Positions 1-8,886 are shown, numbered from the stretch's first letter. The stretch is 64,000 nucleotides of DNA from Nostoc mirabile CHAB5784 (GCF_020829645.1 NZ_JAIVFS010000021.1:48879-112878), one strand, 5' to 3'. Translations and numbers: made by a program. The notes: generated from the letters alone by a model not told the origin.

Positions 1-1059
1 GTAGGCGATCGCATCTCAGTTGTGGCTTTTTCCGGTTCTGCGGAAGTCATTATCCCTAACCAAGCGATCAAAGACCTCGAAAGCATCAAATCTCAAATTA
101 AAAGCAAACTCAGCGCTAGCGGCGGCACTGCGATCGCTGAGGGTTTGGAACTGGGAATTACAGAACTGATGAAGGGGACAAGAGGCGCTGTTTCCCAAGC
201 GTTTCTGCTTACAGATGGGCATGGTGATAGCGGTTTGCGGATTTGGAAGTGGGATATTGGGCGAGATGACAACAAACGGTGTGTTCAACTTGCACAAAAG
301 GCTGCCAAGCTGAACCTGACTATCAATACTTTCGGATTTGGTAATAGCTGGAATCAGGATTTGCTAGAAAAAATTGCCGATGTTGGTGGTGGGACTTTAG
401 CCCATATCGAACATCCTGAACAAGCTGTGGAGCAGTTTAGCCGATTGTTTGGGCGGATTCAATCGATTGGGCTAACTAATGCCTACTTGCTGTTATCTCT
501 AGTGCCCAATGTCCGATTAGCAGAATTGAAACCCATTGCCCAAGTTGCCCCAGACACAATTGAGTTACCAGTAGAACCGGAAGCTGATGGTAGCTTTGCT
601 GTACGTTTGGGAGATTTGATGCAAGATGTAGAACGGGTAGTTTTGGCGAACATTTATCTGGGACAATTGCCAGAAGGTAAACAAGCGATCGCTCACCTGC
701 AAATTCGTTATGATGACCCGTTGGTTAACGAACAAGGTTTACTTTCGCCCCTCGTGTTAGTGTATGCAGATGTAATGCGGGCGTATCAACCAAATTCTAA
801 TCCCCAAGTGCAGCAGTCTATTTTAGCATTAGCGAAGTATCGGCAAACCCAGTTAGCCGAGGCGAAATTGCAACAAGGCGATCGCACTGGTGCAGCCACA
901 ATGCTACAAACAGCAGCTAAAACTGCTTTACAAATAGGAGATAAAGGGGCAGCAACAGTGTTGCAAACCTCAGCCACTCGCCTGCAAGCTGGAGAAGAAC
1001 TTTCTGAAGCAGACCTCAAGAAAACTAGAATTGTATCAAAGACCGTTTTACAGGAATAG
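1..1059 (+). CDS. VWA-domain protein, 5' end outside the window
   Basis: The open frame runs in from base 1, where it reads V-G-D-R-I-S-V-V-A-F-S, a typical core strand of a von Willebrand factor A domain. The true start is therefore upstream, and the GTG at 22 is not a convincing start. Further VWA features are GGTAIAEGL (the MIDAS threonine loop) and LLTDGHGDSG. After the VWA domain comes a beta-rich region and a C-terminal helical segment of alternating Ala/Gln/Lys. VWA proteins of this kind bind a divalent metal and protein ligands; a specific partner cannot be read here. The last 229 bases are copied at 2605 and part of them at 6200, so this gene is the intact parent of two fragments. 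Confidence 0.85.
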   Translation, partial: VGDRISVVAFSGSAEVIIPNQAIKDLESIKSQIKSKLSASGGTAIAEGLELGITELMKGTRGAVSQAFLLTDGHGDSGLRIWKWDIGRDDNKRCVQLAQKAAKLNLTINTFGFGNSWNQDLLEKIADVGGGTLAHIEHPEQAVEQFSRLFGRIQSIGLTNAYLLLSLVPNVRLAELKPIAQVAPDTIELPVEPEADGSFAVRLGDLMQDVERVVLANIYLGQLPEGKQAIAHLQIRYDDPLVNEQGLLSPLVLVYADVMRAYQPNSNPQVQQSILALAKYRQTQLAEAKLQQGDRTGAATMLQTAAKTALQIGDKGAATVLQTSATRLQAGEELSEADLKKTRIVSKTVLQE

Positions 1060-1075
1060 ATAATTCATAAGTTTT

Positions 1076-1423
1076 ATGAAAACTACTGATATATCTCATT
1101 ACTTCAACAAAATCTCCAAATTCTACACTATAGAAAACATTGTTGATATACTAAATTTCTTGCGAAAGCATCCAAACCTGGTAGATGTATTACTCAAGGC
1201 TCACCTAGAAATCAGAAAGTATTTTACATCCGAGAAGTTACGATTAAAGTTGTCTGTTGATCCTGAATCTCCTCAATGGGAGAAACTAGTACTTTCTATC
1301 TATACCAGCCCAGAATCTATTGATGAAGCTTTAAATAAACTAGACGAGTTCGATCAAAAATGGTGGATAGAAGCTTCATTAGAAGTTGCTGTAAATCTTT
1401 GTATCAATTTGGAATTTGAATGA
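1076..1423 (+). CDS. Hypothetical protein, partner of the HEPN protein
   Basis: This gene encodes 115 residues with no family that I recognise. It begins with ATG 16 bases after the VWA stop, and its stop overlaps the next start as ATGA, so the two genes are translationally coupled. The sequence is mainly helical and acidic, ends in a hydrophobic helix followed by EFE, and has no signal peptide or obvious catalytic motif. Small proteins coupled upstream of HEPN proteins are often the antitoxin or the nucleotidyltransferase partner. This one shows no GSxxRG nucleotidyltransferase motif, so an antitoxin role is only inferred from the arrangement. Confidence 0.6.
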   Translation: MKTTDISHYFNKISKFYTIENIVDILNFLRKHPNLVDVLLKAHLEIRKYFTSEKLRLKLSVDPESPQWEKLVLSIYTSPESIDEALNKLDEFDQKWWIEASLEVAVNLCINLEFE

Positions 1424-1848
1424 AATTCGACTGGTCAAGTTATTTGGAACTTGCACAAACTCTATTTGATGAAGTAACTAATTCCTTAGGACAGACAAAT
1501 AGTTCATCGATCAATGAAGCAAAGATACGCTCTTCTATCAGTAGAGCGTATTATTCAGCTTTTTGCTTAGTTAGAAACTACTTACGTGATATTGAAGGAT
1601 ACAGTAATTTAAAGACTGATAAGATTGGTATACATGAATACGTAATCAAAGAGTTAGAAAGTAGTAAAAATGCAGATAGAAGATATTTAGGACAATGTTT
1701 ATCTCGTCTACGTGGATTGAGGAATGAAGTTGATTATGAAGATTATATAGCTTCTAATCTTCTCATTCCTAAGGCAAAGCAAACTTTGAAGGATGCTAAT
1801 AAGGTTATTGAATTATTAAATAAATTGACTAGTAGTCAAAAACCATAG
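1420..1848 (+). CDS. HEPN-domain protein (UPF0332-like), possible toxin
   Basis: The 142-residue protein has the two hallmarks of the UPF0332/HEPN fold: an R-A-Y-Y-S-A-F helix at residues 42-48 and LRNEVDYED near residues 100-108, which matches the RxxADY variant of the HEPN active-site helix. HEPN proteins are commonly RNases or RNA-binding toxins, but this variant lacks the canonical RxxxxH histidine, so nuclease activity is uncertain. The ATG overlaps the stop of the preceding gene by four bases. The gene pair lies between two copies of the VWA 3' end, in the style of an inserted cassette. Confidence 0.7.
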   Translation: MKFDWSSYLELAQTLFDEVTNSLGQTNSSSINEAKIRSSISRAYYSAFCLVRNYLRDIEGYSNLKTDKIGIHEYVIKELESSKNADRRYLGQCLSRLRGLRNEVDYEDYIASNLLIPKAKQTLKDANKVIELLNKLTSSQKP

Positions 1849-1881
1849 AAGCTTTTATTAAAAAATAACTGCATAGTATTT

Positions 1882-1944
1882 ATGAAAATTACTGGTATTC
1901 ATCATATTGCTATTATTTGTTCTGACACTCTCCCTAGAGGGTGA
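1882..1944 (+). pseudogene. Remnant start of a VOC/glyoxalase-family gene
   Basis: An ATG at 1882 reads MKITGIHHIAIICSD and then runs into unrelated sequence and a stop at 1942-1944. That N-terminus closely resembles the first strand of glyoxalase/VOC-superfamily proteins (MKI-x-GIHHxAIICSDY). Nothing downstream continues the family, so this looks like the first 15 codons of a gene whose remainder has been lost. The identification rests on a short match. Confidence 0.45.
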
Positions 1945-2008
1945 GCCATAATGAACGAAGTTGAAACCCTCGCCAAACTTATTGATTAACAACCACCGAA
2001 GAGTTTGA

Positions 2009-2604
<596 letters not shown>

Positions 2605-2833
2605 AGCGAAGTATTGCCAAACCCAGTTAGCTGAGGCGAAATTGCAACAAGGCGATCGCACTGGTGCAGCCACGATGCTACAAACAGCAGCTAAAACTGC
2701 TTTACAAATTGGAGATAAAGGTGCAGCGACAGTGTTGCAAACTTCCGCCACTCGCCTGCAAGCTGGAGAAGAACTTTCTGAAGCAGACCTCAAGAAAACT
2801 AGGATTGTATCAAAGACTGTTTTACAGGAATAG
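2605..2833 (+). pseudogene. Duplicated 3' end of the VWA gene (copy 2)
   Basis: This stretch repeats bases 831-1059 at exactly the same length (229 bp). By eye there are about 11 mismatches (roughly 95% identity), mostly silent, and the reading frame and stop codon are kept. It starts directly after the PIN toxin stop and has no start codon or VWA core of its own. It shares TTGCC and AGCTGAGG variants with the fragment at 6200, so copies 2 and 3 derive from one second paralogue. Confidence 0.85.
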
Positions 2834-2949
2834 TAATCCAGCGTTGCTGATTAACGGTATGAAAGTTTCGCACCAAGACGTAAAGGGAGAAAAAATATTT
2901 CATCCCTCAATCGAGCAACACCCTAAATAGAGTAACTAGAGCGATATGC

Positions 2950-3231
2950 CTAAAATAGCTTGTTGCTTTTTAACAAGTTACATGGGCCACACCGCAAGGT
3001 TAAGTTTTCCCATACAGTTAAACCTCCTCTAGACCGTGGAATAATGTGATCACCGTGTAACTTTTGAAACCCAGATATACCAGAAAAAATCTTTTTACAG
3101 TCTAAACAAACATATCCACCTTTGTTAAAGTCATAATTTCTACGAAAGTACGACTCTTTCCAATTTCTTGGAAAAACAGGAGCGTGTGGATCACATGGAG
3201 TAAGATTGGGTGGCAAAGAAGTCATGAACAC
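2950..3231 (-). CDS. Small HNH endonuclease
   Basis: The 93-residue protein consists almost only of an HNH domain: a CxxC zinc pair at Cys42/Cys45, the catalytic Asp61-His62 in GDHIIPRSRGG, Asn76 in VWENL, and a second CxxC at 81-84. Such domains make metal-dependent DNA cuts. The start may be GTG at 3231 or ATG at 3225; no ribosome site settles it. The gene lies 29 bases after the DUF262 gene on the same strand, so the two are probably one transcript. DUF262 and HNH domains occur fused in GmrSD-type restriction enzymes, so a split version is plausible here. Confidence 0.8.
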   Translation of the reverse strand: MFMTSLPPNLTPCDPHAPVFPRNWKESYFRRNYDFNKGGYVCLDCKKIFSGISGFQKLHGDHIIPRSRGGLTVWENLTLRCGPCNLLKSNKLF

Positions 3232-3260
3232 TTGGCATTTAGCAGAACTGATAGCTTATC

Positions 3261-4505
3261 TCATCTGTACTTATAGCGTTCAATAATACGTGATAAAAGC
3301 GTTACAGCCATATCACATTGAGCCTTCTGACCTTTTCTACCACCCCAACGACCTTTTTGCTCTGGATATCCACCCAGATCCTTAAGCCATTGTTCACCAG
3401 CAGTACGTGGTGCTTTTAGAAACTGTGCGATCGCGTCCCAAGCATCATAACTTAATTTATCCAAAGGAACTTTTAGCTCAACAGCGGCAGCAATCATTAA
3501 TGCTGTCTGTTTGTACTTATCTACACTAATTCCAGCCAAGCCATAATTGAGGATAAATCCAATCCATTTAGCAAAGTGATCAAAGTCTTCTTCCATACCC
3601 CTTCCACAAGTAGGAAAAACATCAGTACCACCATGTAGATCAGTATATTGTAATTGGGCACAGTATATATCCAGTGCTTCTTCTGTTGTTCCACGAAAAC
3701 TGACTGGAAGATGCTTCATTGAACTGGCATTTAAAAGTAGAGAATTAAGTCCTTCTCTATGAACAAGAATAAGATACCAGAGAAACATTTCTGATGGCGT
3801 CTGTCCTTTAGCTAGTGCTTTGCCCTCCCACCAATCTCGCCAACTATTAGAAGCTTCAATATTTTTTGCCCAAGGATCATCTACCCCTTTTTTAGCGGCT
3901 GACTCAATCATACGATTTGCAGATGCATTGTTTGCATATATTCCTGCTAGACGTACAAGATAGACAGATTTTGATTCACTATAGTAAGAAAGTCGGATAT
4001 CCTGTGCAGTTAAAGGTGTTCCTCCTTCATTAATACGGCGAAATATCTCTAGTTTAGTTCCGAGTTCTAAATTATCAGGAAGAGAAATAATCGTCAGAGG
4101 ATAATCATTGAAAACGTTTTGTAAACTTGGTGAAAGCTGATTGAATTTCTTGCCTACATACTGGGTACTTTGTGGACTAAGGTAAACAATTCCTTCATCT
4201 GAACTTATACTGAACTCATTGTTGGAATATTTGAGAATTGTGCTTAGTCTTTGTTGTCCATCCACAACCTCAATTGCTCCGTCTGAACCATCTGCAAAGA
4301 AAAAAGCTGGGATGGTGAGGTTGTTCAATAGTGATTCTATAAATAGAGACTCTTTCCGAGCATTCCACTGTTCGGCATCTCTTTGATAATCAGGGATAAT
4401 TAACCGTTTACTGCGAAGACGCCCAACAATGGTTTCTACGTTTGTACTTTCCGCACGAGTTTTTCTAGTAACTATTGGTACACCAGAAGGAGTAGACTCT
4501 GACAT
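3261..4505 (-). CDS. DUF262-domain protein (ParB-like/GmrS-like)
   Basis: The 414-residue protein carries IPDYQRDAEQW at residues 37-47 and VDGQQRLSTI at 81-90. The second is the DGQQR signature of DUF262, the ParB-like NTPase half of GmrSD type IV restriction enzymes and related defence proteins. The C-terminal half (helical, ending LLSRIIERYKYR) has no HNH motif; that activity sits in the separate downstream gene. The length is usual for stand-alone DUF262 proteins. Likely role: NTP-dependent control of a nuclease partner against modified or foreign DNA. That role is inferred from family and neighbour, not shown. Confidence 0.8.
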   Translation of the reverse strand: MSESTPSGVPIVTRKTRAESTNVETIVGRLRSKRLIIPDYQRDAEQWNARKESLFIESLLNNLTIPAFFFADGSDGAIEVVDGQQRLSTILKYSNNEFSISSDEGIVYLSPQSTQYVGKKFNQLSPSLQNVFNDYPLTIISLPDNLELGTKLEIFRRINEGGTPLTAQDIRLSYYSESKSVYLVRLAGIYANNASANRMIESAAKKGVDDPWAKNIEASNSWRDWWEGKALAKGQTPSEMFLWYLILVHREGLNSLLLNASSMKHLPVSFRGTTEEALDIYCAQLQYTDLHGGTDVFPTCGRGMEEDFDHFAKWIGFILNYGLAGISVDKYKQTALMIAAAVELKVPLDKLSYDAWDAIAQFLKAPRTAGEQWLKDLGGYPEQKGRWGGRKGQKAQCDMAVTLLSRIIERYKYR

Positions 4506-4964
4506 ATTGGTAGGTTTTTTATAAAGTTAAAATCACAAAAAGACTTGTTTTTTTTGAAGTCCCTATATTGGTTGCATTTGCACCTATAGAAATCTGGCAT
4601 GAATCTTGCTAGGTATACTGAAGCTCTGATCTTCATCAGTCAAAGTTATCAGCATCTAGCTTTTCAAAGATACCGAATTTAATCCAGCAGCAAAACACGG
4701 CTCAAATATAACACAGTCGAAACCTTAGTGTAAGAAGTAATGTGACAATTGGTGTTTTCAAAGTGGTGGAAACTCCTACTAAGAATCAACTTGCAGGTGG
4801 CACTTAGATAGTTTAATAAAATAGGGTTAAGTAAAGTTCTTGCCTAGTTTTACTGAATGTTTGCCTTTCCAATTAGTGGGTTGCAAAAAAAGTAAACAGT
4901 ACTGTCTACCGCAAAACCTTATTCATACAATGGAGTAGTAGTAGTTTGAGTAATGTGTTCAGCT
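4506..4964. other. Intergenic stretch, AT-rich
   Basis: No gene or clear element was found in this 460-base stretch. It must hold the promoter of the DUF262/HNH pair near its left end. Confidence 0.5.
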
Positions 4965-5072
4965 TTAGTTTGCAATTGTTTGGTTCATGACTTCAAAACC
5001 TTGGCGAACTTTAATATTTAACCAACGAGCCAGCAGAAACACCAGTAAGCCTTTAAAAGATTCTTGTAGAAT
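4965..5072 (-). pseudogene. Possible 3' remnant of an unidentified gene
   Basis: Read on the minus strand, bases 5072-4965 give an open frame ending GLLVFLLARWLNIKVRQGF followed by EVMNQTIAN and a stop, which looks like the C-terminus of a real protein. It is cut off upstream by the repeat block that starts at about 5075. I do not recognise the family. Confidence 0.25.
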
Positions 5073-5074
5073 GA

Positions 5075-5455
5075 AGCGATCGCAAGCTTTCGGCTCAACA
5101 ATACACCAAAATCAATGCGTGAATTACTTAAATAAACAAGCAAACTGGGGTTTGAGAAAGTAAGAGCTGCTTTTACTTGCGGAAAACACCAAAATGAGAA
5201 AGCAAACTGGGGTTTGAGAAAGTAAGAGCTGCTTTTACTTGCAGAAAACACTAAAATGAGAAAGCAAACTGGGGTTTGAGAAAGTAAGAGCTGCTTTTGC
5301 TTGCGGAAAACACTGAAATGAGAAAGCAAACTGGGGTTTGAGAAAGTAAAATGTCATTTTGAGAAAGCAATATGCCTTTTTGCTTATTGAATATGAAGTT
5401 TTGAGAAAGCAATAAGCCTTTTTGCTGATTAAATATGAATTTTAGTTAAATATGC
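5075..5455. repeat. Repeat block A: four 62-bp units plus 42-bp units
   Basis: Units beginning GCAAACTGGGGTTTGAGAAA start at 5140, 5202, 5264 and 5326, spaced exactly 62 bases apart; the fourth is incomplete. They are followed by about two degenerate units of about 42 bp containing TTGAGAAAGCAATA and CCTTTTTGCT. Each unit contains an AAGTAA...TTACTT-like or AGCAA...TTGCT hairpin. A length of 62 is not a multiple of three, so the frames across it are not genes. The same block recurs in the same orientation at 7983-8400. Confidence 0.85.
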
Positions 5456-5540
5456 GATCGCCTCTGGATTGCAACTTCTCAGCAAAGACGAAATTGAACT
5501 TGAACTTGCTGCACGTCGAGGTGGATTCCGTGAGTCGTAA
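5455..5540 (+). pseudogene. C-terminal remnant of an antitoxin gene
   Basis: The frame reads AIASGLQLLSKDEIELELAA then RRGGFRES and a stop at 5538-5540. It overlaps the GTG start of the PIN gene by 11 bases, the usual antitoxin-toxin arrangement. Its 5' part has been replaced by repeat block A, so no antitoxin can be made. Confidence 0.55.
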
Positions 5541-6102
5541 GAAAACATACATAGACTCTGGTGTACTGATCAGCGCTTTCTGTGGCATTCAGTCAGTCAG
5601 CATCAGAGCGAATCAAATTCTTAACGATGAAAATCTGGAGTTTGCTTCAAGTAGCAATGTTTCAGTTAGAGGATGTTTTAAAAGTATTTGGCTGTATCTT
5701 TGCACTTATTGATCCCCCCTAACCCCCCGATAAATTGGGGGGAACCGGAATCAAAGTCCCCCAATTTATCGGGGGATTTAGGAGGATCTAGAACGTTTTG
5801 ATACCTACAATAGGACTTTTAAAACATCCTCTTAGAAGTCTTGCCTAAAGCAACTTTTAACCAGCAACAAGGGCGTTGCAGAATTTTACGAAACATTTTT
5901 TAGTGCTGTCATCCACTGGGCAACTGACTTAGAGCAAATTATGCAGAATGCTTCTCAAATTGCCTGTACTTACGGTTTAGCTGCGATGGATGCACTTCAT
6001 GTGGCGGCTGCTCTGCAAATTAAAGCTGATCAACTGATCACCACTGAAAAGCCAACTAAACCAATGCATCGAGTAACAGAAATCCAGATTATTTCAATAT
6101 AA
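5530..6102 (+). pseudogene. PIN-domain toxin gene interrupted by a small element
   Basis: The 5' half starts GTG and reads SRKKTYIDSGVLISAF, with the first PIN aspartate. The 3' half resumes after the insert with LEVLPKATFNQQ and, one frame over, EFYETFFSAV, then AMDALHVAAALQIKA and TTEKPTKPMHRV before the stop. The order matches a cyanobacterial PIN toxin family. The gene is broken by the element at 5669-5831 and by at least one frameshift near 5875. The antitoxin next to it is also lost, which makes toxin loss easy to tolerate. Confidence 0.8.
5669..5831. mobile_element. MITE-like element with 17-bp terminal inverted repeats
   Basis: The ends are perfect inverted repeats, GAGGATGTTTTAAAAGT on the left and ACTTTTAAAACATCCTC on the right, flanked on both sides by TTA, which suggests a 3-base target duplication. 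Inside is a G/C palindrome built on CCCCCCGATAAATTGGGGG. It encodes nothing, so it would need a transposase in trans. It splits the PIN gene. Confidence 0.75.
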
Positions 6103-6199
6103 AGCGATCGCTCACAACTAAAAGCTCCGCAGCAAACAAGCCAATTTAGGAAGTCGAATGCCATTTTGCTTGCGGAAAACACTAAAACTTGATGAACTC

Positions 6200-6297
6200 A
6201 GCAAAGTATTGCCAAACCCAGTTAGCTGAGGCGAAATTGCAACAAGGCGATCGCACTGGTGCAGCCACAATGCTGCAAACAGCAGCCAAAACTGCCT
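6200..6297 (+). pseudogene. Third, shorter copy of the VWA 3' region
   Basis: About 98 bases match 2605-2702 closely and carry the same diagnostic variants (TATTGCC, AGCTGAGG) rather than those of the intact gene. The copy ends abruptly at AAAACTGCC. Just upstream is a scrap of the 62-bp repeat (CTTGCGGAAAACACTAAAA, about 6170-6188). Confidence 0.8.
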
Positions 6298-6318
6298 ATT
6301 TAATTAATAAATTACCCT

Positions 6319-6942
6319 TTATGCTACTAATTCCTTCATTACCAGGCTGCTCAAGCTCTTGGCAATCGCCTCTGGATTCAGAACGAAATCTACTTTCCCG
6401 GTGTCAATAGCTGCTGAAGGCATATCGAAGTACTCAGAAGTAGTTTCATCTTGAGCAATCGTCGTACCACCATACTTTTTGATTGCCATCACTCCTAAAG
6501 CACCATCTCTGCCAAACCCACTTAGGACAACAGCAATTGCCCGCATTCCATAATTAAGTCCTACTGACATGAATAGTTTATCCACTGAGGGGCGAACAAA
6601 GTTCATCTTTGGCGACTCTAACAGAGACAGCTTACCGTTAGCACCGACTATTAAGTGCCGATCTGGAACATAAGTATAAACTGTCCCTGGACGTATTATC
6701 TCCCCTGATTTTGCCTGCTCTACCCGCAACGCTGTGTGGCGGCTGAGGATATGTGCCAGACGACTAGGGTAGAAAGGATTCATGTGCTGAACTACAATAA
6801 TCGCCGCCGGGAAATCTGCTGGTAAAGCCGACAAAATTTGGATGATTGGTTTTTGCCCGCCCGCAGAAGCTCCGATCGCTACTATGTTATAGGCAATATT
6901 GGGGAAGTGTGACAGAATTCGGTGTCGTTGTTGTAACGCCAT
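6319..6942 (-). CDS. Stand-alone CheB methylesterase domain protein
   Basis: The 207-residue protein is a CheB catalytic domain without a receiver domain. The catalytic triad is visible: Ser26 in VAIGASAGG, His53 in VVQHM and Asp146 in SGFGRDGALG. CheB demethylates or deamidates glutamates on chemoreceptors. In cyanobacteria stand-alone CheB domains also occur beside CheR and hybrid kinases, but no CheR or chemoreceptor is in this window. The gene diverges from the Crp-type regulator (247 bases between starts), so both promoters share that gap. The ATG at 6940-6942 is preceded by an A-rich stretch with only a weak ribosome site. Confidence 0.9.
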   Translation of the reverse strand: MALQQRHRILSHFPNIAYNIVAIGASAGGQKPIIQILSALPADFPAAIIVVQHMNPFYPSRLAHILSRHTALRVEQAKSGEIIRPGTVYTYVPDRHLIVGANGKLSLLESPKMNFVRPSVDKLFMSVGLNYGMRAIAVVLSGFGRDGALGVMAIKKYGGTTIAQDETTSEYFDMPSAAIDTGKVDFVLNPEAIAKSLSSLVMKELVA

Positions 6943-7188
6943 TTTTTCTTTGCAAATGTTTAGCGCTCAGTAGCGATCGTCTAATTAGTGCTATAGCAGT
7001 CTGACAAGTTACTCTGCTATGTTAGCTAACTAACATATAATTATTCTATGTTATTTAGACAACAAATATAAACTATTGACAATAGATAAACCTTTTGCTA
7101 GAGGTTCTTGATTGCTGCCAGTTATTTAATAGAGATAAGACTGGCTTAAACAGCTTCGTGCTATCTCTGTTTCAAAAATCCTGCACTT

Positions 7189-7878
7189 GTGAAAAACCAA
7201 CTTCTAGCTGCTCTACCTTCTGAAGAATACTCTCGTCTTGTTGCTTATATGGAGGTTGTGCCGCTAGAGTTAAAGCAACACCTTTACCTACGTAACCAAC
7301 CAATTGAGTACGTCTATTTTCTCAACTACGGCGTAGCCTCTATGCTCACCGTTTTGACGGACGGTTCGGCAATCGAAGTGGCTACGGTGGGCAATGAAGG
7401 AATGGTGGGTCTTCCAGTATTCTTGGGAGCCGATAGGATTCCGGGCGAGTGTTTTATACAAGTCCCTGGCTCTGGTTTGAGGATGAGAGTAGATGCATTT
7501 AAAACTCATGTCACCGCAACTAGTCCGTTGCACGATCTGCTCCAACGATACACGCAAGCGCTATTTAATCAAATCGCCCAATCAGCTGCGTGTAACCGCC
7601 TGCACTCAATAGAACAGCGATTGTGCCGTTGGCTGCTGATGACTGCCGATCGAGTAGAGACAGGCACTTTTCCACTCACTCAAGAATTTCTCAGCAAAAT
7701 GCTAGGTGTGAATCGCTCCAGTGTTAGCCTTAGTGCCTCTATTCTTCAGAAGGCGGGGCTAATCGAGTATATTCGTGGGCAAATGACTATCCTTGACCGC
7801 TCAGGTTTAGAAGCTACCACCTGCGAGTGTTACCAAGTTGTCAGGGCGGAGTTTGAGCGTTTGCTTAACAACAATTAA
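7189..7878 (+). CDS. Crp/Fnr-family transcription regulator
   Basis: The 229-residue protein has an N-terminal cNMP-binding-like beta domain (FLNYGVASMLTVLTDGSAIE and VATVGNEGMVGLPVFLG) and a C-terminal winged helix with the recognition segment LSKMLGVNRSSVSLSASILQ. The start is GTG. The PGE...R phosphate-binding signature of true cAMP receptors is weak (PGECFIQVPGSGLRM), so the ligand is unknown. This resembles the cyanobacterial Crp-like regulators often found near two-component genes. It is divergent to cheB and precedes the hybrid kinase by about 1 kb. Confidence 0.85.
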   Translation: MKNQLLAALPSEEYSRLVAYMEVVPLELKQHLYLRNQPIEYVYFLNYGVASMLTVLTDGSAIEVATVGNEGMVGLPVFLGADRIPGECFIQVPGSGLRMRVDAFKTHVTATSPLHDLLQRYTQALFNQIAQSAACNRLHSIEQRLCRWLLMTADRVETGTFPLTQEFLSKMLGVNRSSVSLSASILQKAGLIEYIRGQMTILDRSGLEATTCECYQVVRAEFERLLNNN

Positions 7879-7982
7879 GGTTATTGGTTTCATCTTTTAA
7901 AACATTCTTGCTGAGTGAAGCGATCGCGACGCCGATAGCGAACGCGAGTGCGTCTCGTAGAGAACGTCATAGCCCGTCGTAG

Positions 7983-8400
7983 ACATCGCAAGCTTTCGGC
8001 TCAACGATACACCAAAATTAATGCGTGAATTACTTAAATAAACAAGCAAACTGGGGTTTGAGAAAGTAAAAGCTCTTTTTACTTGCGGAAAACACCAAAA
8101 TGAGAAAGCAAACTGGGGTTTGAGAAAGTAAAAGCTCTTTTTACTTGCGGAAAACACCAAAATGAGAAAGCAAACTGGGGTTTGAGAAAGTAAAAGCTTC
8201 TTTTACTTGCGGAAAACACTAAAATGAGAAAGCAAACTGGGGTTTGAGAAAGTAAAATGTCATTTTGAGAAAGCAATATGCCTTTTTGCTTATTAAATAT
8301 GAAGTTTTGAGAAAGCAATATGCCTTTTTGCTGATTGAATATGAAGTTTTGAGAAAGCAATATGCCTTTTTGCTGATTGAATATGGATTTAAGTTAAATA
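7983..8400. repeat. Repeat block B: four 62-bp units plus 42-bp units
   Basis: This is a direct copy of block A. Units start at 8046, 8108, 8170 and 8232, again every 62 bases, followed by three 42-bp units. About 60 bases before the first unit (AAGCTTTCGGCTCAAC...) are also shared with block A. Units here have AAGTAAAAGCTCTTTTTACTT-like hairpins, whose two arms pair better than in block A. Confidence 0.85.
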
Positions 8401-8406
8401 TACGAT

Positions 8407-8886
8407 GCCTGCGGCGGGCGTAGCGATCGCAATTGGGGAAAATTAAGCCACGACCTTGTAACACTTTTACTCAGTTTCGATACTGAGGTGCAAGATGTAT
8501 AACGGGTAAACTGATTGAGCTACGATTGATAATAGACCCATGACTAAAGTCAAAGCGGATTATCTCACCCGATTCAAACCCAAATTCAATGCTCTGGCTA
8601 GCAAACCTGTTAGGGGAGACTGCAAAAAAAACATATCAACCGTGTTTTGAAATTATTCTTTGTGTGTAGTGGATTTGGGTCTTCGGGGTGGTATCTTTTT
8701 TCAAGGTAAGTATCTTAGCGTATTTTTGCTCAAAGACTTAGATACAATTGTATGCTTGCTCTCGAATTGTTCTCAATGGCTATGGCGCATCATTGTTTGT
8801 TGAAGCGGCACAATAAGAATTGATGCAGCTCTAACAGTCAGAACAGAAGTGTAAGCAACATCCAAGAGCCGAAAATAAGAACCAAT
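8407..8886. other. Intergenic region upstream of the hybrid kinase
   Basis: No convincing gene was found. A 36-codon frame from the ATG at 8540 (MTKVKADYLTRFKP...) is too short to call. The stretch must contain the kinase promoter. Confidence 0.4.

Noticed and set aside
5018..5329. Minus-strand open frame of about 100 codons across repeat block A, and similar ones at 7897-8360
   Set aside because: They are made of the 62-bp repeat read through; the unit is not a multiple of three and the peptide changes frame from unit to unit.
5140..5348. Possible CRISPR array in the 62-bp repeats
   Set aside because: The whole unit is repeated with no unique spacers, and there are no cas genes.
5452..5712. 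A single 86-residue protein from the ATG at 5452
   Set aside because: It joins the antitoxin remnant out of frame, the PIN start and the MITE; the real gene starts at GTG 5530 and is broken.
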